Shown piece by piece: positions 1-8,444 of a stretch of DNA of 52,425 nucleotides. This DNA is from Myxococcales bacterium (lineage in GTDB: Bacteria; Myxococcota; UBA727; VGSZ01), in NCBI GenBank assembly GCA_023248635.1, contig JAHFED010000010.1:77275-129699 (forward strand), read 5' to 3'. Within the stretch, counting starts at the first letter, position 1. Each line of letters begins with the position of its first letter. Under the pieces are notes generated by a model, which was not told the origin of the DNA, searched no databases, and was given only the letters and a program-made list of their open reading frames with translations. The translations under genes were made by a program, and so were the position numbers.

Positions 1-471
1 GAGCTGGGCCGCCGTCAGGGTCTGGCGATAGACCTGCTTGATGCCGCGAATCTGGTCTTGGGCGAGGTGCTTGCGGGGAAAGAGGGCGTCGAGCCAAATC
101 TTGGGGAAGCGTTCGACGCTGCACGCCGTGATGGCGATGAGCAGGTAGCCGATGATGAGGACGAACCACCAAGAGCCAAAGACGTCGTTCATCTCGAGGA
201 AGGTGAAGAGCTTGAGCTTCCAGGCCTGTTGGGCCCATTGGGCAGCGTGCTCTTCGTACGACAGGGTCTGGTCGAAGAACATGCCGATGAAGCAGGAGAC
301 ACCGAGCGCCAGCAGCAGTCCCATGGCCCGCGGCAGCGAGCACATGAAGCCCCAGAGGCCGGCGTAGAGGTGGCCCATCAGCGACGTCGGGCGCTGGAAG
401 CTGGCGTCGGCGCTCAAGCCCTCAGGATCGAGCTCTTCGCGCTGTGCAAGGGTGGGGTCCAGGCTGATCAT
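1..471 (-). CDS. Cytochrome c biogenesis protein ResB/Ccs1-like, 3' part outside window
   Basis: The first 157 codons of a gene that runs off the left edge. Two hydrophobic segments are visible, around residues 46-65 (MGLLLALGVSCFIGMFF) and 95-115 (SSWWFVL-type, here GSWWFVLIIGYLLIAIT). The spacing and the WWFVL block match the N-terminus of the ResB/Ccs1 family, which works with CcsA to deliver and attach haem to apocytochromes outside the membrane (System II). The ATG at 471 is the first start after an in-frame TGA about 20 bases upstream. The gene begins 47 bases after the stop of a four-haem cytochrome c on the same strand, which fits a cytochrome maturation role. ResB is inferred from the N-terminus only; the downstream half cannot be seen. 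Confidence 0.7.
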   Translation of the reverse strand, partial: MISLDPTLAQREELDPEGLSADASFQRPTSLMGHLYAGLWGFMCSLPRAMGLLLALGVSCFIGMFFDQTLSYEEHAAQWAQQAWKLKLFTFLEMNDVFGSWWFVLIIGYLLIAITACSVERFPKIWLDALFPRKHLAQDQIRGIKQVYRQTLTAAQL

Positions 472-517
472 CGTCGACGAGGTCCTTCAGGGCCCGGGGT
501 TGCCCCAGGCTAGCGAG

Positions 518-991
518 TCAGTCTTTCCAGTGCTTGATCAGAACGCGGCTGCTGGCGAAGTCGAAAGGCCGCAGCGAGGGCGAATCGCTGTGGCAGCGGG
601 CGCAGGCGTTGGCGTCGACTTTGGCGACGAGGTTCAAAAGCCCGGCGAGCTCAGCGTCGCGCATGACCCATTCGGGGGTGTAATGGCGCCCGGGGCCGTG
701 ACAGCTCTCGCACTGCACGCCGCCCAGGGACTGCTGCGTGTCGGTGGGCACCAGCGTGTGACACTGCAGGCAACGCGGGTCCTTCTGCTCCTTCGGCGAC
801 AACACCTCGAGTGCCTTGGCATGGGGCGAGATCTGCCAGGCGGCGAACTCGGCTTCGTGACAGGACTTGCAGCGCTCGGCACCGACGAAATCGTGCTCGA
901 TGACCTGGGCCGCCGACGACGACGACGACGCGCACAGGGCGACGACGACGCCGACGCCCACGGTGGCCAGCAGGAGCTTGCACGGTGACAT
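518..991 (-). CDS. Four-haem c-type cytochrome
   Basis: A 157-residue exported protein with an N-terminal signal segment (residues 3-25) ending in a poly-Ser stretch. It has four CxxCH haem-attachment motifs in order: CKSCH, CLQCH, CESCH and CARCH. This arrangement (GAERCKSCH, then HAKAL, then GVQCESCHGPG) is typical of the cytochrome c554/multihaem family that carries electrons in the periplasm. The frame is open for 88 codons upstream, but the ATG at 991 is chosen because it opens the signal peptide and has an AGG-type ribosome site 7-8 bases upstream. A ResB-like maturation gene follows on the same strand, so the two may be co-transcribed. The electron donor and acceptor cannot be told from sequence. 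Confidence 0.88.
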   Translation of the reverse strand: MSPCKLLLATVGVGVVVALCASSSSSAAQVIEHDFVGAERCKSCHEAEFAAWQISPHAKALEVLSPKEQKDPRCLQCHTLVPTDTQQSLGGVQCESCHGPGRHYTPEWVMRDAELAGLLNLVAKVDANACARCHSDSPSLRPFDFASSRVLIKHWKD

Positions 992-1100
992 GGCAGCACC
1001 TGGGTACACGCCTACGACGACGTCGTCTGCTGCGTTCGTGCGCCCACGGCCGCCTCCGCAAGAAGCCACCCAAAGCGAGCGCAGAAAACGCGGCCAAGCC

Positions 1101-1988
1101 CTAGCGACCGACGGCGGCGCCGATCCATTCCCACATTGCTTTCTGCTGCAAATACGCGCCGTTACCGGTGGGCACCACGCTGAACAGCCCCTCCCAGGTC
1201 GCGGCTCCACGGTGATCCGCCGCGAGGGGGACGACGTCGGCGCCCGCGCGAGCAAAGAGGCGCAGCGCCCGTCGGAGGTGCCAAGCCGAGGTCACCAATC
1301 CCACGCGCTTCCAGCCCCGTGCTTTGATCAGCTGGGCGGCGCGCTGGGCCTCCTCGCTCGTGTTGCGCGTGCCGGTCACGGTGACGATGGCCGCCGGGTC
1401 GACGCCGACGTCGCGCCAGAGCTGCGTGGTCGCTCCCAGGCTGTCGAAGGGGTGGTCGTAGGCCAGCTGGAATCCCTCGATGGGCGTGCCCGTGGTGACC
1501 AGCAGCGGCGTCTGTCGAGAGTGGAACAGCCGCGCGCCCAAAAAGATGCGGTCGCCGCAGGGTCCGAGCTCGACGTTGCCGGGGCCCTGTTGGGCGCCGC
1601 CGCCCAGGACGATGACGGCGTCGAAGGATCCCGCTGACATCGGATCGGCCTGGAAGGGCGCTTCGAGCACATCGATCATCGCTTGGCCCAGGGGCTCATT
1701 GCCGAGCAGCGTCAACACCGCCGCCAGCACCGCCGCCTTGCGGGCGCCGGCATTGTCATCGCGAAAGAGTCGCAGCGTCGCCGTCGACAAGAGCCCGAGC
1801 CAGCACAGCCCCAGCGGCAGCACCGCCCGGCCAAGGGTCTTTTGCAGCACGAGCCCCGTGGGAGCAGCAACGATGGCGACGACGATCAGGAGCGCGCCGA
1901 CGACGACGAAGGGCCAGCGTGCCCTGGTCGCGACACGGCCACGCGCGATAGCGACGATGAGTGCGCAGAGCGAGAGGAGGGTGATCAC
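1101..1988 (-). CDS. YdcF/SanA/ElyC-type DUF218 membrane protein
   Basis: A 295-residue protein with three likely membrane segments in the first 110 residues, followed by a DUF218 domain. Diagnostic blocks are VLGGGAQ (127-133), RNTSEEA (208-214) and VTSAWHLRRA (232-241), the same order as in YdcF, SanA and ElyC. Family members sit in the inner membrane and are linked to envelope integrity and cell-wall precursor or undecaprenyl metabolism; the reaction is not established. The start is a GTG at 1988 with no clear ribosome site; it is kept because it begins directly in the first membrane segment. It follows the repeat protein at 2041-4149 by 52 bases on the same strand. Confidence 0.85.
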   Translation of the reverse strand: MITLLSLCALIVAIARGRVATRARWPFVVVGALLIVVAIVAAPTGLVLQKTLGRAVLPLGLCWLGLLSTATLRLFRDDNAGARKAAVLAAVLTLLGNEPLGQAMIDVLEAPFQADPMSAGSFDAVIVLGGGAQQGPGNVELGPCGDRIFLGARLFHSRQTPLLVTTGTPIEGFQLAYDHPFDSLGATTQLWRDVGVDPAAIVTVTGTRNTSEEAQRAAQLIKARGWKRVGLVTSAWHLRRALRLFARAGADVVPLAADHRGAATWEGLFSVVPTGNGAYLQQKAMWEWIGAAVGR

Positions 1989-2040
1989 TGGAAATGATCG
2001 AAGCTATGGATCTGGCGCCCGGACCAACAGCGATCTGCGG

Positions 2041-4149
2041 TCATTTCTTCTTCAGCTGCAGCGCGAGGCGTTTGGCTTCGTCGACGAGGGGCCCCCGATC
2101 GATCTTGTCGAGGGCCTTCAGCGCCTCGGCAAAAGCCTCTTTCTTGCGGGCCGGATTGAAGGCGATGGACTGGGCGTAGAACAGGTGGGCCTCGCCGATC
2201 CAGGGTTTGACGTCGATGATCGCGCGCAAGGCGACTTCGGCCCGCGGCTGGTCCCCTTTGCGGTTGGCGGCTTCGGCGATCCAGACCTGCACGACGTCGT
2301 CGCCCCCGGTGTCGTTGAAGGTCAAGAGACGATCCGCTGCCCGGCGGGCCTCGACAGGGTCAAGGGTGCGGCACACGAGCACGCTGGCGCGCAGCGTGAG
2401 GACGTCGTCGTCGCCGCTCCATTTCTTGGCCTCCGCGAGCGCGGTGCGAGCCTGCGGGAGATCCCCCTCGCGGGCCTCGATCATGGCCTCCACCGCCGAC
2501 GCGGGGCCGGATCTGAGGCCGAGGCGCTTGAAGGCCCCCAGGCTCTTCTTGGCGCCGGCGACGTTGTCGATTTCGATGTAGCGCCGTGCCGCGAGCAGCA
2601 GCACGCGGGCATCTTGGGGGGCGGCGGCGACAGCGGCGTCGAGAGCCGCTTTCACACCGATGATGTCGTGTTGTTGGGCGCGCAGGGCCGCATCGACGAG
2701 GGCGACGTCGGCGTCGGCGCCGACAGAATCGCGGGCTTGCTGCAGCAGCGTGAGGGCGGTGGCCAGATCGCCACGGGCCGAAGCTCGCTCAGCAAGACCC
2801 AGCTTCTCGACGACGGCCAGGCGCCCGTCCAGCTTGTCGCGCGCGCTGGCGTTTTCGAGCCCCGCAACCAGCTGGCGGACGCGGCGCTCGGGAAAAAAGC
2901 TCGGGTCGGGTGCCGCGGTCCAGGGCAAACCCAAGTCGACGACATCGACGACGTCGCCGTCCCCGCTGTCCACGGGGTGCGAGAAGGAGAACCCCAGCAG
3001 GCCCAGCGGGAGCTGAAATCCACGCGCCGACGTCGACCGGGGCTTGCTGCGCGCTGCCCGCCGTTCGTCCTCGGGGACCGCCCGCAAGAAGCGCGCGCGG
3101 GACACATCCACCAGTAGGCCGACGGACTCGACGGACTTCAAGCCTTTGACGACGGCGTCGGCGGCGTCGGCGTTGGCATCGCTGATGAAGATCTCGAGCA
3201 GCTGTCGGGCGTTGTGGCTCGAGTGGGGGGCGGCCTGCATCGCGCGTTCGAGCAGTTCCTTGTCGACCTCGCCGTCTCGGGTCAGCCCCACGGCCAACAA
3301 GGTGATCGCGAGCTGATCTTCGTCGAGGTCGTCGAGCCCCTCGTCGAGCAAGTCGACGGCGCGGGATTCGTCCGACGACAACGCAGCCTTCTGCCCGGGA
3401 CGCGGGGCGCCTTCGTTTTTTTCGCGCACCGGGCGTCGTGGTTCGGGGACCCCGTTCGCGTCTTCGATGATCGAGGCGACGAGCGCGGTGATGGCACCAG
3501 CAGCGTGCTTGGCATCCAGGCGAAAGAGGCGATCAAGGGCTGCCCGTGCGCCGGCGACGTCGCCGGCGGCCAAGGCGGTGCGAGCGAGCTGGTGGGTCGC
3601 GTGTCGCGTTGGATTGCGCCCAAGGGCCGCGCGTTCGACGAGGCCCCGGCGCTCGACGGGGTCTGGGCAGCGCAGGGCCCGGGCGAGAAACACCAAGGCC
3701 GAAGCCGGAGCGACCTTCAGCTCGTCGTCAAGGCGGGGGTCTGCCAAGGGCGACAGCGTTTGGGGCAGCGCGGCGAGCAAGGTGCGGGCGTAGAGGCCCT
3801 CGGGCGACGTCCGCGTCGACGGCGGCGCCTTCTGCAGCAGCTTCTCGGCTGCAGCACGCTCCCCATCATCGGCCCCGTGCTCGCGCCACAGGAGCACCCG
3901 CGCGAGGGCAGAGACGTCGCCCAGGCCCGCGTCGCCGGCGATCTCGGCGGCCTCCCGCAAGCCCTCGGCGCTGTCGAGCTGCAAATGGAAGCGCGCGCGA
4001 TCGCCGGCAAAGAGCCCGCCCTCGGGCAGCAGCGAGGTCAGCGCTGCACCGGCACCCACTCCGGCGACGACGACGAAGACGACCACGAGGGAGGCCCGCC
4101 ACGTCCACGGGGCCTGCGCCGCCGGCTGCTTCTGCTTCTTCGTCGCCAT
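2041..4149 (-). CDS. Membrane-anchored TPR-like helical-repeat protein
   Basis: A 702-residue protein opening with a basic N-terminus (MATKKQKQ), a transmembrane segment at about residues 19-40, then roughly 650 residues of Ala/Leu/Asp/Arg-rich helices. Repeated patterns such as LARTALAAGDVAGARAAL and LGLAERASARGDLATALTLL look like degenerate tetratricopeptide repeats. It probably scaffolds a complex at the outer face of the inner membrane. The frame is open for 44 more codons upstream, but that part is translated palindromic repeat DNA (4186-4282), so the ATG at 4149 is used. No catalytic motif is visible. I do not recognise a named orthologue. Confidence 0.72.
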   Translation of the reverse strand: MATKKQKQPAAQAPWTWRASLVVVFVVVAGVGAGAALTSLLPEGGLFAGDRARFHLQLDSAEGLREAAEIAGDAGLGDVSALARVLLWREHGADDGERAAAEKLLQKAPPSTRTSPEGLYARTLLAALPQTLSPLADPRLDDELKVAPASALVFLARALRCPDPVERRGLVERAALGRNPTRHATHQLARTALAAGDVAGARAALDRLFRLDAKHAAGAITALVASIIEDANGVPEPRRPVREKNEGAPRPGQKAALSSDESRAVDLLDEGLDDLDEDQLAITLLAVGLTRDGEVDKELLERAMQAAPHSSHNARQLLEIFISDANADAADAVVKGLKSVESVGLLVDVSRARFLRAVPEDERRAARSKPRSTSARGFQLPLGLLGFSFSHPVDSGDGDVVDVVDLGLPWTAAPDPSFFPERRVRQLVAGLENASARDKLDGRLAVVEKLGLAERASARGDLATALTLLQQARDSVGADADVALVDAALRAQQHDIIGVKAALDAAVAAAPQDARVLLLAARRYIEIDNVAGAKKSLGAFKRLGLRSGPASAVEAMIEAREGDLPQARTALAEAKKWSGDDDVLTLRASVLVCRTLDPVEARRAADRLLTFNDTGGDDVVQVWIAEAANRKGDQPRAEVALRAIIDVKPWIGEAHLFYAQSIAFNPARKKEAFAEALKALDKIDRGPLVDEAKRLALQLKKK

Positions 4150-4185
4150 TGCGGTCTGGAATCTACCCTCTGCGAGCCAGAAGGC

Positions 4186-4282
4186 GCGTTTGCGCCGTTG
4201 GCACAGCGCAAACGCAGGAAGCCACTTTGAGCCGTGCCAACGGCTCAAACATCGGCACTTTGAGCCGTGCCAACGGCGCAAA
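4186..4282. repeat. Three intergenic palindromic repeats (TTGGCA-loop family)
   Basis: Three hairpin-forming units lie between opcA and the repeat protein. Copy 1 (4186-4215) has perfect 10-base arms GCGTTTGCGC and GCGCAAACGC around a 10-base loop. Copy 2 (4226-4249) has perfect 9-base arms TTTGAGCCG and CGGCTCAAA around TGCCAA. Copy 3 (4259-4282) is TTTGAGCCG, TGCCAA, CGGCGCAAA. Copies 2 and 3 share the flank CATCGGC and face opposite to copy 1. The same unit recurs at 29543-29601 and 33270-33293, so this is a dispersed REP-like family and not a one-off terminator. Confidence 0.85.
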
Positions 4283-4294
4283 CATCGGCGCCGC

Positions 4295-5425
4295 TCAGCG
4301 CTCGAGCTCCATCGCCCGGTGCAGGGCGACGGCGTAGAGGCGATCGCGTCCGCGTGCTCCGAGGGCGGCCACCAGCAGCTGCTCGATCGGAGGCTCGCCG
4401 GCGCTCAGCTCACGGGTGCCCCGGGCGCCGACGACGTCGACGACCTCCCGCTCCCGCGAGGTGAACCCGAAACGACGACCATCGTCGGTGTCGAAGTGCA
4501 TCGAGTGCAGGCCGCTCGCGCGGGGGCTGCCGGTGACGATGGCGATGTCGATGCCGAGCCCCGTGTCGTCGCGCGAACGCAGGCGCCACGATGCCCCAGC
4601 GACCGACGACGACGGCAGGCGCTCCGAGACCGTCCACTTCAAGCGGCTGATCAACCAGCCGAGCATGAGCTTGGCAGCGGGAAGACCGGCTTCGGTGACC
4701 TCGAGGCGCATGTGTCGCATCTTGAACAGCGCTTCAGCACCCACGGGCGGATCGAACATCGACGCGAGCAGAGAGCGCAGCGTCGCCGTCCGCAGCCAAT
4801 TCAAATCGACCAGCACCAAGCCGTCGAGCAATCCGCCGACGTGGGCAAGCTTGGACAGTGAGCCCCCCGGTGCCTGCATGCTGTCGACGATGAGGCGATC
4901 GACGCCCGAGACCAGCACGCGCACCGCCGAGGCATTGTCGGGCGGCGGGCCCGCCCACCACAGCGCGGTGGGCACGTCGGGCACCACGAGCGCGCGCAAC
5001 AGCGAAGGCACCAATTCGCTGCCCTTGGCGCGGCTCTCGATGTGGATCTCTTCGGTGCACAGCAGCTTTCCGCCGCCGGCGCCGACGTGGCAGTTGGCGG
5101 ACACCCAGGCCTCGAGCTCGGGCCCGGAGGTCGCGTAGGGGTGGTTCAAGACCAAGATGGTGCGGGTGGGCACAGCGTGAACGAGGGCGTCGGCGGTGAG
5201 CTTGGCCTTCGTCATGGCGCCGTCGTCGCTGCAGTAGACGACGAGGTTCCAGGCGCAGGCCCGGGTCAGAGCAGCCGACTTCTCCTTCGACTGCGTACGC
5301 CACAGCGCCGCCAGCTCCTTTTCGATGCCGCCGACGTCGACGGAGACCGCGTAGCCCGCCAGGGGGGTGCCTTCAGGCTGGGGCCCACCCATCGGGGCCT
5401 TGATGCTGGTTCCTGCGGTGGCCAT
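4295..5425 (-). CDS. opcA: Glucose-6-phosphate dehydrogenase assembly protein OpcA-like
   Basis: A 376-residue protein with the OpcA pattern: an N-terminal block with VSVDVGGIEKELAALW, a central block around LLRALVVPDVPTALWWAGPP and a C-terminal DNA-binding-like portion. OpcA stimulates and assembles glucose-6-phosphate dehydrogenase in cyanobacteria and actinobacteria. The gene lies 129 bases downstream of zwf on the same strand, which supports the call. The ATG at 5425 has an AGGA-type ribosome site about 6 bases upstream. The 31-base hairpin at 5481-5511 lies in its 5' leader. The protein is acidic-to-neutral and has no catalytic motif, as expected. Confidence 0.87.
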   Translation of the reverse strand: MATAGTSIKAPMGGPQPEGTPLAGYAVSVDVGGIEKELAALWRTQSKEKSAALTRACAWNLVVYCSDDGAMTKAKLTADALVHAVPTRTILVLNHPYATSGPELEAWVSANCHVGAGGGKLLCTEEIHIESRAKGSELVPSLLRALVVPDVPTALWWAGPPPDNASAVRVLVSGVDRLIVDSMQAPGGSLSKLAHVGGLLDGLVLVDLNWLRTATLRSLLASMFDPPVGAEALFKMRHMRLEVTEAGLPAAKLMLGWLISRLKWTVSERLPSSSVAGASWRLRSRDDTGLGIDIAIVTGSPRASGLHSMHFDTDDGRRFGFTSREREVVDVVGARGTRELSAGEPPIEQLLVAALGARGRDRLYAVALHRAMELER

Positions 5426-5480
5426 GGCTTCCTCGTTGTCGCAGTGTGGTTCAGGGCAGGCGCTGAAACGTCGTGGGAAG

Positions 5481-5511
5481 GCGGGGTCGCTTCAAGGGGA
5501 AGCGACCCCGC
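5481..5511 (-). promoter_or_regulatory. Strong hairpin in the zwf-opcA spacer
   Basis: A perfect inverted repeat with 12-base arms (GCGGGGTCGCTT and AAGCGACCCCGC) and a 7-base loop. It lies after the zwf stop and about 55 bases before the opcA start, both on the minus strand. There is no T-run after it in the minus direction, so it is not a classic intrinsic terminator. It could stabilise the zwf 3' end, attenuate opcA or act through RNA processing. The structure is seen directly; the role is inferred. Confidence 0.6.
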
Positions 5512-5554
5512 TGTCAGGTCCGCGCGATGGACGATCCACCGCTTGAGCGAAGGC

Positions 5555-7087
5555 TCAGAGCCGTCGCCAGGCGTGGTTGGCGCGGCGGAGCATCGCGTCG
5601 GATTCGTCGGGGCCCCAGGTGCCTGCCTCGTAGCTGGGGATGCCCTTGGCGAAGCTGCGCGCCCACTCCTCGTGGATGCGGCTGATGAAGCGCCAGCTGG
5701 CGTCGACCTCGTCGGCGCGGGTGTACAGCGCCTGATCGCCCAGCATGCAATCCAGCTGCAAGCGCTCGTAGGCCTCGGGCGGTTCGGTGCCGAAGGAGGT
5801 GCCGTAGCGGAACTCCATGTTCACCGGGTTGATGTCGAGGGTGTTGCCCGGAACCTTGGAGCCAAAGCGAACCGAGATGCCTTCGTCGGGTTGGATGCGG
5901 ATCGAGAGCACGTTGGGCTCCGTCGACGACTTCTCACCGAACAAACGGTGCGGGGCGTCCTTGAAGATCAAGGCCACCTCGGTGACCTTCTTGGCCATCG
6001 CTTTGCCCGAGCGGAGGTAGAAAGGCACCCCCGCCCAGCGCCAGTTGTCGATGAACATCTTGAGGGCGACGTAGGTCTCCGTCGTCGAACCTGCGGTGAC
6101 CCCCGCTTCCTCATGGTAGTTCGGAATGCGCCGACCGCCGACGGCGCCGGTGCGGTACTGGCCGCGCACGACGAATTCGTCGAAACGCCCCTCGGGGTAG
6201 GGCCGCAGGGCCTTGAGCACTTTGACCTTCTCGTCGCGAAGGTCGGTGGCATTCAACGACGCCGGCGGCTCCATGGCCGTCAACGCCATCACCTGGAAGA
6301 GATGGTTCTGCACCATGTCGCGCAGGATGCCGGCGTGGTCGAAGTAACCGCCGCGGCCCTCGATGCCGAGAGCTTCGGCGCCGGTGATCTGCACCTGCTC
6401 GACGAAGCGGTTGTTCCACAGGGGCTCGAACATCGCGTTTGCGAAGCGGAACACCATCAAGTTCTGGACGGTCTCTTTGCCGAGATAGTGGTCGATACGA
6501 TAGATTTGCTCTTCGCGCAGATGCTTCAAGCAGTGTGCATTGAGCTCGCGGGCGGAGGCGACGTCGGTGCCGAACGGCTTCTCGATGATCACCCGGGTGA
6601 AGGGGCCCTCGGTGCTCTTGTTGATCAGTCCGTTCTCGTCGAGCTGCTTGACGGCAATGGGGAAGGTCGCCGGCGGCGTCGAAATGTAGAACACCCGATT
6701 GCCGGGAATTCCTCGCTCCTTGTCAATCTGGTCGAGCCGCACTTTCAGTGCCTTGTAAGACTCGGGATTGTCGTAGTCGCCGGTGTGAAAGTACACGCCC
6801 TTCTGGAACTGGTTCCAGAGCTCATCGGTGGGCTTGTGGCGCGCGAACTTGCCGCACCACTCCTTCATCTCCTGACGGAAGGCGTCGTCGGTGACCGCCT
6901 TGCGTGCGAAGCCGACGACCGAGAAGGTCGCTGGGAGAAGGCGCTCGGCCATCAGCGTGTAGAGCGCTGGTACGAGCTTGCGCTTGGTGAGGTCACCGGA
7001 AGCGCCAAAAATGACGACGGTGCAGGGCTCGGGCAGACGGTCTTCGGCGAGACCTTGGCGCAAAGGATTGGCAGCAGCTGTGGTCAC
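5555..7087 (-). CDS. zwf: Glucose-6-phosphate 1-dehydrogenase
   Basis: A 510-residue enzyme, normal length for the family, that oxidises glucose 6-phosphate to 6-phosphogluconolactone with NAD(P)+ in the cytoplasm. The dinucleotide-binding motif GASGDLTKRK lies at 28-37. The substrate motif EKPFG is at 169-173, and the active-site signature RIDHYLGKE is at 197-205 with the catalytic His at 200. The start is GTG at 7087; an N-terminus of about 22 residues before the first beta strand is usual. The OpcA-like partner follows. The 194-base region upstream separates it from a divergent lipoprotein gene and should hold both promoters; I see no convincing promoter boxes there. Confidence 0.97.
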   Translation of the reverse strand: MTTAAANPLRQGLAEDRLPEPCTVVIFGASGDLTKRKLVPALYTLMAERLLPATFSVVGFARKAVTDDAFRQEMKEWCGKFARHKPTDELWNQFQKGVYFHTGDYDNPESYKALKVRLDQIDKERGIPGNRVFYISTPPATFPIAVKQLDENGLINKSTEGPFTRVIIEKPFGTDVASARELNAHCLKHLREEQIYRIDHYLGKETVQNLMVFRFANAMFEPLWNNRFVEQVQITGAEALGIEGRGGYFDHAGILRDMVQNHLFQVMALTAMEPPASLNATDLRDEKVKVLKALRPYPEGRFDEFVVRGQYRTGAVGGRRIPNYHEEAGVTAGSTTETYVALKMFIDNWRWAGVPFYLRSGKAMAKKVTEVALIFKDAPHRLFGEKSSTEPNVLSIRIQPDEGISVRFGSKVPGNTLDINPVNMEFRYGTSFGTEPPEAYERLQLDCMLGDQALYTRADEVDASWRFISRIHEEWARSFAKGIPSYEAGTWGPDESDAMLRRANHAWRRL

Positions 7088-7281
7088 GGTGATCCCTCGG
7101 GGGTAGGGGGGGCGGAGCGGGCGCAGCCTACGCCGAACCAGCGCCCTGCCCGCAAGTGCGGCGGCGGGATGCCGCGGAAGTGCTCTTTTGCTTCAGGCGC
7201 AGACGCGCCCGTGGGCTGCATTGCTTCTGGCGCTGGCGCCCCAGAGGTGTGCTGAAAAGCTGGGCTGCGCTATGCAAGGCC

Positions 7282-8013
7282 ATGCGCCCGCTCGTCGTCG
7301 TCGCCGCCCTGCTGCTGCCTGCCTGTGCCAGCGAGCCCACGGTCCGCTGGGGCGAAGAGACGCCCGTCGAAAAGGCCCAGATCCAAAAGCTCGAAGCCCC
7401 CAAGCCAAAGACGGCGACCGAGTACGCCGCCGGCTTCCCCACCGATGGTGCCTGCGAGGCGGAGGCCCGCCGGATCAATGCTCAGAACCGTGAACGGGCC
7501 TTGAAGCTCCTCGGCGCCTGCATCGCGCGGGGCGACTTCAAGAAGATCAGCGCCCTCGTCGACGCGCCGTGGACACCCGACCTCCACAACCTGCCCGAGG
7601 CGCTCACTTGGTGCGCCCGCATCGTCGCCGCCCGCGCTGGCGACGTCGAAGGCGACGTGAAGAGCTGCGCCAAGATTGGAATCGACGTGCACACCCTCGA
7701 GCAGATCTCGGCGGAGCCCGACAAAGTCGCCGGCCGCCTCGTCATCTTCCGCGGGCGCCTCGACCCCGAGCACAAGGGGCGCGACATCCGCTTGATCGAG
7801 ACCACGGTCGAGGGGGCCGACGTCGACGCCGCCACCACCGGCCGCCGCGTGTCTGCGGCTTTCGCCAGCATTCCCATTCCCAGCGGTGACGCCGTCATCT
7901 TGGGGCGGGCCAGCAAGATGGCCGAAGACGTCGCATCCGAAGACGGCGATCCCATGGCCGTCGTTGACGTGTTGGGCAGCTTCGTGACCGCCGAGCGACC
8001 GACCTTCAACTGA
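7282..8013 (+). CDS. Putative lipoprotein, unknown function
   Basis: A 243-residue protein beginning MRPLVVVAALLLPACAS, a short signal with a lipobox (LLPAC) and the modified Cys at residue 15. The mature part has a charged helical region followed by a beta-rich C-terminal stretch (residues about 150-240, starting near VAGRLVIFRGRLDPEHKG) that could be an OB-like fold. The frame is open for 42 codons upstream, but the ATG at 7282 is the one that opens the signal peptide. It converges on the M50-like gene, stop to stop, with a 5-base gap. I do not recognise a family. Confidence 0.68.
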   Translation: MRPLVVVAALLLPACASEPTVRWGEETPVEKAQIQKLEAPKPKTATEYAAGFPTDGACEAEARRINAQNRERALKLLGACIARGDFKKISALVDAPWTPDLHNLPEALTWCARIVAARAGDVEGDVKSCAKIGIDVHTLEQISAEPDKVAGRLVIFRGRLDPEHKGRDIRLIETTVEGADVDAATTGRRVSAAFASIPIPSGDAVILGRASKMAEDVASEDGDPMAVVDVLGSFVTAERPTFN

Positions 8014-8018
8014 CGCGA

Positions 8019-8378
8019 TCAGGCGCGGTGCCGCCACAGCGCGAGCAGGCGCGCACCGTCACTGGTGCCAAAGGGCAAGAGATTGACGACGACGCTCAGC
8101 AATTGAACGCCCGCCGCGAGATGGAAGGCCCACGACGTCGTTTGCCAGAGGGAACCAGCGGCGCCCAGGTTTGCCATTCCGCCGGCCACCAAGAACACGG
8201 CCTCGATTTCTCGGCCACGAGGCAGATCGACCTCGACGCGCACGGCTGGCCAACCCAACACGAGCCGCAACCTCTGACCACCGAGGGCCTTGGCGGCCAA
8301 CGCGTGTCCGGCTTCGTGCACCGCGAGGGCTGCGGCCACGGACCCGAGCAGCAGAGCAAAGCCATCCAATGGGGTCAT
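8019..8378 (-). CDS. Small M50 (site-2 protease-like) membrane protein
   Basis: A 119-residue protein with the zinc metalloprotease motif HEAGH near residue 23, set in a hydrophobic segment (VAAALAVHEAGHALAAKALG). A second block, LLPFGTSDGARLL near the C-terminus, is in the place of the NPDG motif of M50 site-2 proteases. Here Asn-Pro is replaced by Thr-Ser, while the Asp-Gly is kept. Two or three membrane segments fit in the length, which is short for the family. A TTG 51 bases upstream is possible but less likely than the ATG at 8378. It lies just downstream of the giant membrane protein gene. Proteolytic activity is inferred. Confidence 0.7.
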   Translation of the reverse strand: MTPLDGFALLLGSVAAALAVHEAGHALAAKALGGQRLRLVLGWPAVRVEVDLPRGREIEAVFLVAGGMANLGAAGSLWQTTSWAFHLAAGVQLLSVVVNLLPFGTSDGARLLALWRHRA

Positions 8379-8444
8379 CGACGACGACGATGGCGCGGCT
8401 GTTGCCTGCCAGCAAGTGCTCAGCGCCAACGAAGGGAGCCGGGA

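Noticed and set aside
4150-4281. N-terminal extension of the TPR-like membrane protein
   Set aside because: It would be translated from the palindromic repeats and shows repeated RRWHGSK-type peptides; the ATG at 4149 precedes the membrane anchor.
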